DNA of 64,000 bases from Curtobacterium sp. MCPF17_052 (GCF_003234085.1 NZ_QKSD01000015.1:1-64000), one strand, 5' to 3'. Shown: positions 17,107 through 24,813, counted from the stretch's first letter. The notes: generated by a model not told the origin, from the letters alone. A program made the numbers and translations.

Positions 17107-17632
17107 TAGCAGTTTCGAGGCCGAAGCTGGCGGCAATGAACTCGGCGGTCGTCTCTGCGGTGAGCTCGCTGGTGTCGAGCCACCAGCCGCGGTCGCCGAA
17201 GTCGCGACGCATCGACTGGTCGAGTTGGTCGTACCCGTCGAAGGTGAACCGCTCGTTCGCTTCCCTGCCCGCGTTGCGTTCCCTGCATGTTCCTATGGTC
17301 GGAGCGAGAACAACGAGCGATGAAGGATCCAAGGAGAGATGCTCGAGGAGCCGGTTGAGGTGTGCACCGTCCGGGATGACGCAGTCGATGACGGTGACGA
17401 AGCCAGCGTCGGTGAAGTTCTGGGCAAGTGCAGCGAGGTTGCGGTAGCTGAGCTCGACCTGGCGGGCGGCTTCGACAGCGGGCTGACCAAGTGGCCATAC
17501 GGCTCCGGCGATGATCATCGCGTTTAGGTCGTCGGCTGCGATCCGCGCGGCGCGTGGCAGTTTCGCTGCGAGGAGGCGACTCACGGTGGATTTGCCGGCG
17601 CCAGGCATTCCGGTCAGGATCACTGTCTCCAC
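17096..17632 (-). CDS. AAA/P-loop nucleotide kinase-like protein
   Basis: 178 aa from a GTG that gives VETVILTGMPGAGKSTVSR, a Walker A of the zeta-toxin/shikimate-kinase-like AAA_33 group. Later features: an Asp-containing strand VTVIDCVIPD and a lid-like Arg segment (TCRERNAGREANERF). The likely reaction is phosphoryl transfer to a small molecule; the substrate is unknown. The only gene in its cassette, read against the site orientation. A second, more distant P-loop kinase sits in the cassette at 30675. Confidence 0.75.
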   Translation of the reverse strand: METVILTGMPGAGKSTVSRLLAAKLPRAARIAADDLNAMIIAGAVWPLGQPAVEAARQVELSYRNLAALAQNFTDAGFVTVIDCVIPDGAHLNRLLEHLSLDPSSLVVLAPTIGTCRERNAGREANERFTFDGYDQLDQSMRRDFGDRGWWLDTSELTAETTAEFIAASFGLETATSH

Positions 17633-17721
17633 GGAGCAATCTGACCACATCTGTAGTCACCGGCTCTCGGGCGGTCTTCCAGCCGTCAGCGTGATTCCCT
17701 CGACCCAGAAGTCGCGGGTGT

Positions 17722-17747
17722 CCGGTAGCCGATCGGCTATCGACACA
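17722..17747 (+). repeat. cassette-boundary site 3
   Basis: Left CCGGTAGCC, core GATC, right GGCTATCGACACA; flanked by GTGT on the left. Near-consensus. Confidence 0.9.
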
Positions 17748-17781
17748 CCCCAGCGCACCTTGCCGTCTCTAAGATCGCAGC

Positions 17782-18108
17782 GTGGAGTACTACCAAGCTG
17801 ACCAAGGCACTCTGGCGCAACTGTCGCTTCACGACGCGATGGCCAGGTCATCGGTGGCCCGTAAGCGGCATGGGGCGCCGCTCGACGTACGAGCGGCCTT
17901 TCCTGGCGTTCCGGAGCACGAATTCGAGATGGTGCAGCAGCGGCTCCACGAACTCGAGTCCGACGCGACTCGATGGGCTTGGTCACTTCGCGAAGCGGGC
18001 GGCCTGACCGAGACTCAGGTGCGTGACGCGCATCGCGGCCTCTATCCCGAGTTCTCGGACGTCGCGGTTGGCGACCTGATCGGCTTTGCCATGGACATAC
18101 AACGCTGA
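17782..18108 (+). CDS. hypothetical protein, 108 aa
   Basis: GTG start 35 bp after site 3. Mostly helical and charged; the middle reads FPGVPEHEFEMVQQRLHELE and the end SDVAVGDLIGFAMDIQR. No family recognised. Single gene of its cassette. The codon use is less GC-extreme than in core genes. Confidence 0.6.
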   Translation: MEYYQADQGTLAQLSLHDAMARSSVARKRHGAPLDVRAAFPGVPEHEFEMVQQRLHELESDATRWAWSLREAGGLTETQVRDAHRGLYPEFSDVAVGDLIGFAMDIQR

Positions 18109-18141
18109 TCGCTGGTCTGCTTTGGCACCGTCAAGCGTCGC

Positions 18142-18167
18142 CCGGTAGACGATCCCCTGCCGGGCTT
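18142..18167 (+). repeat. cassette-boundary site 4
   Basis: Left CCGGTAGAC, core GATC, right CCCTGCCGGGCTT. The right arm is diverged but still pairs with the left (CCCGGTAG with CTGCCGGG). Confidence 0.7.
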
Positions 18168-18230
18168 CTGGATGACGGCAGCGTGATCGTTGCCGCTGCA
18201 TGTCGGGGGCTTCAGATTTAGGGTCGGGAC

Positions 18231-18938
18231 GTGGGTAACGAGCGGATGGTGTTCTGGGACTTCGACGGCACGCTGGCAGTGCGGGAGGGAAGCTGGCCGA
18301 CCATTCTCCGCGAGGCTGTGCTGGCCGCCGATCCAACTCAAACGCTGGACGTCGACAAGCTCGCGATTGAACTACGTGGAGGGTTCCCACAGTGGGGACC
18401 GCAAGGCATGGGCGCGTATTCCCGCGCGTCCGACTGGTGGGCTGCAGCATCCCCGGTTCTTGTGGACGCATGCCTCAGCGTCGGCGTCGACCCGGCGCTC
18501 ACGCGCCACGCGATGGCCGAGCTTCCGTCGCTCTACTACCGGCCGACCGCGTGGCAAATCTTGCCGGGTGCGCGGGAAGCGCTCCAGACGGTGTCGCGCG
18601 CCGGCTCATCCAACGTGGTGCTGAGCAACCACGCGCCGGAGCTGCCCGGCCTGGTAGATGCGCTGGGCTTTGGTCCTCTGGTGATGCGGACGATCACGAG
18701 CGCGTCACTTGGAGTCGAGAAGCCGGATTCCGTCATGTTCAAGACCGCGCTCCACCTCGTTGGCGCGGCCCGGGACAGCTGGATGATCGGGGATAACCCT
18801 GTCGCTGACATCGCCGGAGCTCGAGGCGTCGGGATGAGGGCCGTGCTCGTCCATCGTTCGGACGGGCCTGTGTCCGCGATCACGCTCGCTGACGCGGCGG
18901 CGCACGTCGTCGCCGAGGAGGCTGCGGGCGCCCGCTAA
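18231..18938 (+). CDS. HAD-family hydrolase
   Basis: 235 aa from GTG. Class-I HAD with the nucleophile motif MVFWDFDGTLAV at the N-terminus, motif II SSNVVLSNHAPE, the Lys of ASLGVEKPDSVMF, and motif IV WMIGDNPVADIAGAR. Probably a small-molecule phosphatase; the substrate is unknown. Its stop codon lies within the left arm of the next boundary site, so the gene fills the cassette exactly. Confidence 0.85.
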   Translation: MGNERMVFWDFDGTLAVREGSWPTILREAVLAADPTQTLDVDKLAIELRGGFPQWGPQGMGAYSRASDWWAAASPVLVDACLSVGVDPALTRHAMAELPSLYYRPTAWQILPGAREALQTVSRAGSSNVVLSNHAPELPGLVDALGFGPLVMRTITSASLGVEKPDSVMFKTALHLVGAARDSWMIGDNPVADIAGARGVGMRAVLVHRSDGPVSAITLADAAAHVVAEEAAGAR

Positions 18939-18957
18939 GGGATCGGGCATCGGGAGC
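18932..18957 (+). repeat. cassette-boundary site 5
   Basis: Left CCGCTAAGG, core GATC, right GGGCATCGGGAGC. It supplies the TAA stop of the HAD gene; compare the identical left arm at 31181. Confidence 0.8.
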
Positions 18958-18972
18958 GACCGTCGGTATAGC

Positions 18973-19221
18973 GTGACGCACGTGACCGAGACGAAGCAAC
19001 GCAGCCTCCTCGAACGACTTGTCGGGAGGCCCCTCCCGTGGCTCGTCTGGGCATGGGCCGTCCTCGCCGCTATATGGATAGCCCTCGCCATCACCGAACC
19101 ATCCGGATCTCACACCTTCATGGCGTGCACGTGGACGATCCTCGCCGCCGTCCAGCTCGGCTCCGCCTACTACGCCCGACATCAGGAGCGGATCCGCGCT
19201 CAGAATACGGACGGGGATTGA
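18973..19221 (+). CDS. small two-TM membrane protein
   Basis: 82 aa, GTG start (a second in-frame GTG at 18982). Two hydrophobic helices: LPWLVWAWAVLAAIWIALAI and FMACTWTILAAVQLGSAYY, ending in a charged tail. No family recognised. Alone between sites 5 and 6. Confidence 0.6.
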   Translation: MTHVTETKQRSLLERLVGRPLPWLVWAWAVLAAIWIALAITEPSGSHTFMACTWTILAAVQLGSAYYARHQERIRAQNTDGD

Positions 19222-19223
19222 GC

Positions 19224-19249
19224 CCGATAGACGATCGGTGATCGGACGA
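19224..19249 (+). repeat. cassette-boundary site 6
   Basis: Left CCGATAGAC, core GATC, right GGTGATCGGACGA. Identity with the second copy of the following cassette begins at the A of this core (19234). Confidence 0.88.
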
Positions 19250-19756
19250 CTGCGCTCATCCCGGCGCCTAGGCTCTGCCCGTGGAGCAAACGGAGACACC
19301 GGTCCTGCGCAACCGCGTGACGTTGGCATGGATCCTGCCGACCCTCGCGCTTGTCCTCCTGGCCGCACAGATGCTCGCATGCGTCCTTACCTACGTCCAC
19401 ACCGCCCCGATTGATGCTGCGTACGACGTCAGCGCTGAGCGTGGCCGGGGCCTCCTCCACGCTCGTCCCGCCGACGTCACAGCAGCCGGATGGAGTCTCG
19501 GCCTCACGTGGATCGCCACGGTCCCCGTGGCGCTGGCAGCGACACTGCTGGCAGCATCAGCCATCGACCGGTTCGGCGCGGAGGGGAACCTTCGCGTGTA
19601 CGCGCAGTCGGTGACGCTGGTCGGGCTCGTTGGGTGCATCGCCGGCGTCGTTCTCGCCGTACTTGGCGTCCTCGAGCTCCTGCGGGTCTGATGGCTGGCT
19701 GCTCCGGCACGAGCCGCCGTCGTTCGTTCCGAGACGCAGCGTTGCCCCTTTGACGA
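19234..19756 (+). repeat. duplicated cassette, copy 1
   Basis: A 523-bp unit closely similar to 28977-29499. In both copies it runs from the A of one site core to the A of the next; the flanking bases differ. Confidence 0.92.
19281..19691 (+). CDS. duplicated three-TM membrane protein, copy 1
   Basis: 136 aa from GTG. Three predicted helices: WILPTLALVLLAAQMLACVL, WIATVPVALAATLLAASAI and SVTLVGLVGCIAGVVLAVLG. It differs from the copy at 29024 by ten residues. No named family recognised; a holin-like or immunity-like membrane role is only a guess. Conservation of the frame in both copies argues that it is functional. Confidence 0.75.
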   Translation: MEQTETPVLRNRVTLAWILPTLALVLLAAQMLACVLTYVHTAPIDAAYDVSAERGRGLLHARPADVTAAGWSLGLTWIATVPVALAATLLAASAIDRFGAEGNLRVYAQSVTLVGLVGCIAGVVLAVLGVLELLRV

Positions 19757-19771
19757 TCGGCTTTCGGAACA
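19746..19771 (+). repeat. cassette-boundary site 7
   Basis: Left CCCTTTGAC, core GATC, right GGCTTTCGGAACA. Similarity to the duplicate copy ends at the A of this core (19756). Confidence 0.82.
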
Positions 19772-19807
19772 CGCGTCGGCTGTTAGGGTGTGCGTGAGAA
19801 TGACACC

Positions 19808-20344
19808 GTGAAGGCTCAGGTGCGGTTCATCTCGACGAATGACGGTGAAGACTTCGAGGACGTTGTGCTCGAGGATCCAGACGACGTCGACATCTGGATC
19901 ACCGTCATGGCCGGCCCTGTGGGCGGGCCGGGAGAAGAGTCCTTCCAACTGCGGGTTCGTAGCCCCCTCTCAATCACGAGGGAGCTGAACCAGTGGGGAC
20001 CGCTTCACGAGCGCCACATTGGGTCTCACCAGTTCGATCACAGTTCATCCTCGCAACCGGCCCAGTCGAGAACCAGGACCAGGCAGCGCCTCGTCGACGA
20101 CAGGGCGACAGTGCGTCACCGAACGAGAGGTTATTGTCCGTGTCCGGTAGCGGATCGGCTATCGGGCGTCGAATCCGCTCTGCAGAGGCCGCACCATCTC
20201 GAGCGTGCTGCCCTCGGTAAAGCCGAGCGCACGAGTACGTCCGGTGTTGACGAAACCGTGACGAGCGTAGAACCGCCGAGCCGGCGTGGCGTGCTCGTAC
20301 ACGTACAACCGCAGGCACTGTCCGCGTCCGTCCGCCCAAGATGA
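19808..20344 (+). CDS. Imm8-like immunity protein, readthrough C-terminus
   Basis: GTG at 19808 gives MKAQVRFISTNDGEDFEDVV, then the Imm8-type block DDVDIWITVMAGPVGGPGEE and SFQLRVRSPLSITREL. Imm8 proteins are immunity proteins of polymorphic toxin systems. The familiar part ends near HIGSHQFD (about residue 77); after that the sequence turns Ser/Arg-rich and the frame runs through the next boundary site (20144) into the antisense of the GNAT gene, so the native C-terminus appears lost or frameshifted. Probably a decayed or chimeric immunity gene; no toxin is adjacent. Confidence 0.6.
   Translation: MKAQVRFISTNDGEDFEDVVLEDPDDVDIWITVMAGPVGGPGEESFQLRVRSPLSITRELNQWGPLHERHIGSHQFDHSSSSQPAQSRTRTRQRLVDDRATVRHRTRGYCPCPVADRLSGVESALQRPHHLERAALGKAERTSTSGVDETVTSVEPPSRRGVLVHVQPQALSASVRPR
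20144..20169 (+). repeat. cassette-boundary site 8
   Basis: Left CCGGTAGCG, core GATC, right GGCTATCGGGCGT, preceded by TGT. The GNAT stop codon is inside. Confidence 0.9.
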
Positions 20345-20692
20345 GACGTGGTCTAGGAGAGCATCCGCCACTCCGTGCACGCGGCCTCGGAAAGCGGGGG
20401 TGACGTAGACGCCAGTCAGAACGGGGTATTCCCCGTCCTCGTCACCGCTTTGGGCGCTCATCATCCCGATCCAGCGCTCGGGTGCCCCCTGTTCGATCGC
20501 GACGAGGCTGGTGGCGTCGCTTGCCTCGCCGCGACGGGCACGCAGTCGCCAGTCCTCCTCGGTCATCCGCCTCGTCGTTTCCAACGTGGCTCCGGACGAG
20601 ATTGGGTTGTCGGTGGCATTCTCGATGCGAAGTTGCCGGACCTGGCGCCAGCCACCCTCTGTAGTTGTTCGGATGAAGAAGGAACAAGCCAT
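20159..20692 (-). CDS. GNAT-family N-acetyltransferase
   Basis: 177 aa. The N-terminus is GWRQVRQLRIENATDNP; the acetyl-CoA loop is in YVTPAFRGRVHGVADALLDH (motif A, RGRVHGVA in place of the usual QxxGxG/A), followed by LRLYVYEHATPARRFYARHG, the typical GNAT motif B. The substrate is unknown; cassette-borne GNATs commonly modify drugs, toxins or tRNA-linked amino acids. Reads against the site orientation and fills its cassette. Confidence 0.82.
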   Translation of the reverse strand: MACSFFIRTTTEGGWRQVRQLRIENATDNPISSGATLETTRRMTEEDWRLRARRGEASDATSLVAIEQGAPERWIGMMSAQSGDEDGEYPVLTGVYVTPAFRGRVHGVADALLDHVSSWADGRGQCLRLYVYEHATPARRFYARHGFVNTGRTRALGFTEGSTLEMVRPLQSGFDAR

Positions 20693-20697
20693 GCATC

Positions 20698-20723
20698 CAC
20701 GGTAACGATCCGCCGCGACGACA
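20698..20723 (+). repeat. weak cassette-boundary site 9
   Basis: Left CACGGTAAC, core GATC, right CGCCGCGACGACA. Poor right arm; accepted mainly because it falls where a boundary is expected, between the GNAT and signal peptidase genes. Confidence 0.35.
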
Positions 20724-20730
20724 GCGGCTG

Positions 20731-21432
20731 TCAGTGCTGGTCTGGGTCAGTGCCCGCGAACACTGACGGGTAGTCGCTCACCCCGGCCCATCGCTGCACT
20801 GGCCAGGAAATGGCCACGGCCCGTCCGACGACATCCTGTTCCGGAACGAACCCCTTCGTGGGCAGGCTCTGGTGCGCGCGGGAGTCCGCAGACTCGTACC
20901 GGTTGTCACCCATCACCCACAGCTTCCCTGCGGGCACCGTCACGTCAAAGGGCGTCCCAGAGGCCGCTTCGCCCGGTTGCTTACGAACGTAGGGCTCGCT
21001 GAGCGGGACGCCATTGACCTCCATCTGCCCGAGTGCATTGCAGCACTGCACGTGATCGCCCGGCAGGCCGATCACACGCTTGACGAGGTGGTTTCCGCCG
21101 TCCGAGCCCAGTCCGACCAGGCTCAGGACGTCGGACATGAGCGAACGCGGCTGAACAGAGCGGCCTTCCGTCGATCCAGCAGCGTCGAGCCAGCCACCCG
21201 GATCGCTGAACACGACCACGTCGCCGCGGTGGATCGTCGCGCGCTCGTTGACGATGACGTGGTCATCGATCTGGAGCGTGTCTTTCATCGACCCGGACGG
21301 AATCCAGAACGAGCGAATGAGGAAGGTCTTCACGAGGAACGAGACCAGGAGCGCTGCGAGCACGATGATCAAGAGGTCCCGCAGGAACCGAAGCATGCTG
21401 TTGGGCTCTCGTGTCCTCGTGATTTCCCCCAT
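20731..21432 (-). CDS. type I signal peptidase
   Basis: About 233 aa from ATG 21432 (alternatives 21459, 21396). An N-terminal membrane anchor (FLRDLLIIVLAALLVSFLVKTF) is followed by box B with the catalytic Ser, FWIPSGSMKDTLQ; box C ERATIHRGDVVVF; box D with the catalytic Lys, HLVKRVIGLPGDHV; and box E VMGDNRYESADSR. All residues needed to cleave exported proteins are present. It is striking that a normally essential housekeeping activity lies in the accessory array; it is probably a second copy with its own client, but the rest of the genome is not visible. Confidence 0.92.
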   Translation of the reverse strand: MGEITRTREPNSMLRFLRDLLIIVLAALLVSFLVKTFLIRSFWIPSGSMKDTLQIDDHVIVNERATIHRGDVVVFSDPGGWLDAAGSTEGRSVQPRSLMSDVLSLVGLGSDGGNHLVKRVIGLPGDHVQCCNALGQMEVNGVPLSEPYVRKQPGEAASGTPFDVTVPAGKLWVMGDNRYESADSRAHQSLPTKGFVPEQDVVGRAVAISWPVQRWAGVSDYPSVFAGTDPDQH

Positions 21433-21479
21433 GTGACGCAGCCTAGAGGCGCTGACCAATTCGGGGGAAAGGTGCTCGG

Positions 21480-21505
21480 CGGGTAGACGATCAGCTATTG
21501 AGACG
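21480..21505 (+). repeat. cassette-boundary site 10
   Basis: Left CGGGTAGAC, core GATC, right AGCTATTGAGACG. Confidence 0.85.
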
Positions 21506-21691
21506 CTGCAGCACGGCCTCCAACTACTTCACGCGCGTACCTACGCTTGATCTGCACGCTCGGAGCTCTGGTCGGCTTCGGAGTTGCCGCGGCCGCCTCG
21601 TGCCCTCGGAGAACGCTGACGGGGCGACAAAAGTGCGCGGATCTGATGACTTCCAGCTCAGAACGCTCAATTTCTTGCACTCGGTGGTCCG

Positions 21692-22672
21692 ATGGAGCAC
21701 CGTTCTTGTATGAGGACCAGCGGGCGCGTCATGCGCCGGGTCGAGTTGCCACTCGTGCTGCGGTCAGCGGCGCTCGTGCTGCTACTCGCGTCGACCTGGA
21801 TTGTTGTGGGCGTCTCGCTCACTGACGCAGACAGCGCTGTGGTTTCAGCTGGACGAACCGGCTTCACCGTGGTCGGCTTGCTGGCGTTGCGCGCGTCCGC
21901 TCGAGTCGCCGGATCCACTGCTCGCGGCACACGCATGGGTCTCGACCGGCGGGCCGAGGGGGGAACCGTCAGCTGGGTGCAGCTCTCGGTCCTCGCTGCT
22001 TCGGGCGTGACCATCTACACGATCTGTTCCACGCTGGCGATCGCATTCGCCGGCCCCGTCCTCCCGACGCTGATCATCGCGCTCACTCCCGCGGTCGTGA
22101 TGGTCGCAGAGGGCATCCTCGCCCGTACCGTCCCACCAAGCGCGACGATCATCGGTACAGCCATCGCTGTCACCGGAGCACTGCTGTACGTGATGCCGCG
22201 ACTGCACCGTTCTGTCGGTGGAGACGTGGCACTCGGGTTGATGTTTGCAGTGCTCGCGATGAGTGCGACGGCGTTCTACGGGGTCTACTTCGCCCGGGTG
22301 AACCGCGAGTACAGAGGGGCACTGGCTGCGCGGCTCTTTCCGATCTTCGCACTCGGGGCTGCGCCCCTGGTGCTGTGGGCCGGCTACTCCGTCATTCGCG
22401 GGGCCACGATGACCTGGTCAACCGTCGGGCTGCTCGCCTTGCTCGGCACCGTGGTCTACGTGCCGGTGTATCTGCTCCAGCACCGCATCCTCCTGACCGC
22501 CGGTGCTTCGTACGCCGCGACACTCGGCCTCGGCGTGCCGCCCGTGGTCGGCATCGCATCGGGGGTCATGAACCTCGCCCCCATGCCGGCACCGGCGCAG
22601 GCTGCTGCCATCGCCTTCACGATCGCGGGAATGTATCTCGTCATCCGTGGAAGGCGCCGACCTGCCCGGTGA
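21692..22672 (+). CDS. DMT/EamA-family transporter
   Basis: Up to 326 aa; in-frame ATGs at 21710 and 21734 are alternative starts. About ten hydrophobic helices arranged as two EamA repeats, e.g. LVLRSAALVLLLASTWIVVG at the start of the first half and VALGLMFAVLAMSATAFYG at the start of the second. The middle FAGPVLPTLIIALTPAVVMV has the repeat-end signature of drug/metabolite exporters. Likely exports a small metabolite. Single gene of its cassette; the 186 bp before it shows nothing else. Confidence 0.85.
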   Translation: MEHRSCMRTSGRVMRRVELPLVLRSAALVLLLASTWIVVGVSLTDADSAVVSAGRTGFTVVGLLALRASARVAGSTARGTRMGLDRRAEGGTVSWVQLSVLAASGVTIYTICSTLAIAFAGPVLPTLIIALTPAVVMVAEGILARTVPPSATIIGTAIAVTGALLYVMPRLHRSVGGDVALGLMFAVLAMSATAFYGVYFARVNREYRGALAARLFPIFALGAAPLVLWAGYSVIRGATMTWSTVGLLALLGTVVYVPVYLLQHRILLTAGASYAATLGLGVPPVVGIASGVMNLAPMPAPAQAAAIAFTIAGMYLVIRGRRRPAR

Positions 22673-22691
22673 GGGATGGTCTAGCGGTTCG
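22666..22691 (+). repeat. weak cassette-boundary site 11
   Basis: Left CCGGTGAGG, core GATG, right GTCTAGCGGTTCG. It overlaps the exporter's stop codon. Degenerate but in the expected place. Confidence 0.5.
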
Positions 22692-22738
22692 CGAACTGCC
22701 CTCGGAACTCCCCCGCCGAGCGGCTGGACCTCGAGAAG

Positions 22739-23002
22739 TCAGTCCAACGCGCTTCGTACTCTCGATCGTGACGTCTGCCGAGGTCCGCGAACGCCAGTTG
22801 GCGAGATTCCCCATCGATCCGTGTACTCCGCGCCCCACCGGAAAGTCACGCTCTCGAACTTGTGAACCCGCTTCCACACTTGCGCGATCTTCTCGTCAGT
22901 CAGAGATGGGAAGACGTCCTCAAGGCTCGCGTCTGCGCGCCCTACGCGGATCATGAACGCTGCGTCGAGCACGGTCAACTCCCGCAGTTGCTCCAGGTTC
23001 AC
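22739..23002 (-). CDS. hypothetical protein, 87 aa
   Basis: The N-terminus MNLEQLRELTVLDAAFMIRV is followed by FPSLTDEKIAQVWKRVHKFE, mostly helical; the last 20 residues are basic and low-complexity. No family recognised. Alone between sites 11 and 12, read against the site orientation. Confidence 0.5.
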   Translation of the reverse strand: MNLEQLRELTVLDAAFMIRVGRADASLEDVFPSLTDEKIAQVWKRVHKFESVTFRWGAEYTDRWGISPTGVRGPRQTSRSRVRSALD

Positions 23003-23033
23003 CTCTGCACCGTACCGTGCGTGGGCACGGTGT

Positions 23034-23059
23034 CCGACGGTCGATGCGCTACTGCGACG
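23034..23059 (+). repeat. cassette-boundary site 12
   Basis: Left CCGACGGTC, core GATG, right CGCTACTGCGACG. The stop codon of the MazG-like gene (minus strand) lies inside. Confidence 0.6.
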
Positions 23060-23360
23060 GCTTCCAGACGAGCCACTTGCGATCGATCTCTGCGGTCAGA
23101 TCGACGTCGAACCGGCGAGCGATCAACAGCACTTGCGCGAGAACGTCAGCCAGCTCGGACCGGAAGTCCTGTTCGAGGTCGGCACCCGAGCGCCCCTTGT
23201 CTCGCGCTTGCCCAGCACGCGCGAGGTACGCCTGCGTCAGCTCGCCCACCTCTTCATTGAGTTTGAGCACGAACCAGTCGTCAGTGCGCTGGATGTTGTG
23301 GCGCTGCGCGTAGAACACGGAAACCGCCTCGACGTCGTCGCTCAGGTCGTTGATCTGCAC
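23049..23360 (-). CDS. MazG-like nucleotide pyrophosphohydrolase
   Basis: 103 aa from GTG 23360, chosen because the all-alpha NTP-PPase fold begins there (VQINDLSDDVEAVSVFYAQR). Metal-binding signature: LKLNEEVGELTQAYL (ExxE) and, one helix later, FRSELADVLAQVLLIARRF (ExxxD-type). Such enzymes hydrolyse NTPs to NMP and pyrophosphate; small MazG proteins are linked to house-cleaning, toxin-antitoxin and phage defence. The 30 residues between the two helices are Gly/Arg-rich. Fills its cassette. Confidence 0.82.
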   Translation of the reverse strand: MQINDLSDDVEAVSVFYAQRHNIQRTDDWFVLKLNEEVGELTQAYLARAGQARDKGRSGADLEQDFRSELADVLAQVLLIARRFDVDLTAEIDRKWLVWKPSQ

Positions 23361-23472
23361 GTCGGCAGTGTCCCATCGACCGCCGTCAGCGCCCGGACCA
23401 CAGCACGACACTGAAAACGACGGCTCGGAGCGAAGCAGCTCACAGCCGCGCACATTCCACGCCAGCGGCGTC

Positions 23473-23498
23473 CCGTTCGAGGATCCCCTACCGAGATG
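23473..23498 (+). repeat. cassette-boundary site 13
   Basis: Left CCGTTCGAG, core GATC, right CCCTACCGAGATG. Left arm shared with site 23 (28185). Confidence 0.72.
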
Positions 23499-23571
23499 CC
23501 ACGCACCACGCTGTCGACATCGCTGTCGTCGACCGGCCGCATTAGACCTAGGGTTTCGGTCGGGAGGGAAG

Positions 23572-24084
23572 ATGCGGTGGTGGACTCGGCTGCATGCAGC
23601 CGTCGGAGGCAGCGAGGGCGTGATCGTGCTGTCGGTGTGGGTGGTGCCGTGGGCGCTGGTACTGACAGCCTGGGTCTTCCTGCATTGGGGGCCGGTTTGG
23701 CATCGGTCTGCGTTCGACCAGGGCTCGCCTCTGCGGCCGACGGAGTGGGCGAAGGAAGGCACTGATGCATTGTTCGTGCCGGCGCTGGTCGGGGTCGTTG
23801 GGTTTGTGTTCCTCCGGGTTGCCCCCGGCCGTCGGATCCCGCTCTGGTACTTCACATTGGCGCTGCTCTCCGGAGGGGTCGGATGGTCCCTCATGTATTT
23901 CGCCCTCGGGCTTGAGCATTTGGATTGCACGAATTCCTGCGTACCTGTCGTACCGTCTTATGCAGCGATCGACGTGTTCAACCGCGTGACCGCATGGTTG
24001 TGCCTGCTACCCGCGACGCTTGGGCTGATCTCCGCCTTCGGAGTTCGTGTACTCGCGCTCGTCAGGCGCTGTTCCGGTCGGTAG
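23572..24084 (+). CDS. four-TM membrane protein
   Basis: 170 aa from ATG 23572 (GGGAGGGAAG ribosome site). Hydrophobic helices near VIVLSVWVVPWALVLTAWVF, LFVPALVGVVGFVFL, YFTLALLSGGVGWSLMYFAL and VTAWLCLLPATLGLISAFGV. A Cys-containing loop (LDCTNSCVPVVPSY) precedes the last helix. No family recognised. Confidence 0.65.
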   Translation: MRWWTRLHAAVGGSEGVIVLSVWVVPWALVLTAWVFLHWGPVWHRSAFDQGSPLRPTEWAKEGTDALFVPALVGVVGFVFLRVAPGRRIPLWYFTLALLSGGVGWSLMYFALGLEHLDCTNSCVPVVPSYAAIDVFNRVTAWLCLLPATLGLISAFGVRVLALVRRCSGR

Positions 24085-24107
24085 CAGGGCGTCCGCCGGA
24101 CCACCGT

Positions 24108-24133
24108 CCGGTCACGGATCGGCTACCGGACAC
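24108..24133 (+). repeat. cassette-boundary site 14
   Basis: Left CCGGTCACG, core GATC, right GGCTACCGGACAC. Outer arms pair perfectly (GTCCGGT with ACCGGAC). Confidence 0.88.
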
Positions 24134-24385
24134 CTCTTCGCTCTCTGTCTTGGGCGACCCACCCGCTGCCAGGTCATCCAGAAGGATGACGCGGCGCAAC
24201 CTCGAATCGGGGTAGACAGATCGACGCTCGTCTCAGCGACGTACGAGGGCCGCAAGTACCGTGATCAGCTCGTATGCCACTGGGCGAATGCGGGTCACAT
24301 GAAGGTGCCGTGGAACCTTGACGCGTGGCGGCCCGACGTGGGCTACACGAGGACCGTAGCGGCGGGCTGCAACCCTAACCCCTAG
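24134..24385 (+). pseudogene. DUF2599 protein fragment, 5' end missing
   Basis: The open frame that emerges from site 14 encodes, near its end, DQLVCHWANAGHMKVPWNLD and WRPDVGYTRTVAAGCNP, the signature of DUF2599 secreted proteins of Actinobacteria. No in-frame ATG, GTG or TTG lies between the site and the domain, and no signal peptide remains. The gene looks cut at the cassette boundary; if expressed, it would need to start in the upstream cassette. Confidence 0.6.
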
Positions 24386-24396
24386 AGGAGGCTCTC

Positions 24397-24642
24397 ATGA
24401 AGAAGAACGCCACCATCGCGCTTGTGCTGCTTGCCGTCGCGATTCCGGTCCTGGTCGGCTGCGCGATTCAGGCAAGCGCGCTGTTCGACCTGGTTGATCG
24501 CACAGGGGCTGACGGAAGCGTGATGACGTTCACGTTCATCCTCGCGATTGCCGCGTTTGTTGCCCTTGCAACAGGCATCAGCTTTGGCCTCACCGCACTC
24601 GTGCAGCGAGCCGAGCGTCGACACGTCGTCTCAGCGCACTAA
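24397..24642 (+). CDS. small two-TM membrane protein
   Basis: 81 aa, with a strong ribosome site (AGAGGAGGCTCTC) 11 bp after the DUF2599 stop. Helices: TIALVLLAAVAIPVLVGC-like N-terminal segment and FTFILAIAAFVALATGISFG. The cassette therefore carries a two-gene unit, and this gene may have been the partner of the full-length DUF2599 protein. No family recognised. Confidence 0.65.
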   Translation: MKKNATIALVLLAVAIPVLVGCAIQASALFDLVDRTGADGSVMTFTFILAIAAFVALATGISFGLTALVQRAERRHVVSAH

Positions 24643-24651
24643 CCAAGCACG

Positions 24652-24696
24652 ACAGCAGAACGGTCCCACGTCACGTACGTGGGGCCGTTCTGCTGT
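24652..24696. terminator. hairpin ending the DUF2599 cassette
   Basis: ACAGCAGAACGGTCCCACGT pairs with ACGTGGGGCCGTTCTGCTGT (one mismatch), five-base loop. It stops two bases before the next boundary site, as expected for a cassette that carries its own terminator. Confidence 0.8.
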
Positions 24697-24697
24697 A

Positions 24698-24723
24698 CCG
24701 GTAAACGATCGGCTATTGAGACA
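24698..24723 (+). repeat. cassette-boundary site 15
   Basis: Left CCGGTAAAC, core GATC, right GGCTATTGAGACA. Confidence 0.9.
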
Positions 24724-24813
24724 CGTGTCGGTGTGGTCTTCGGATGGGGAGCATGCTTGCTGCCAAGCTCAACGAGGGCAGTCTGGTTACCGTCCGTGAG
24801 CGTCAGGAGTGAA

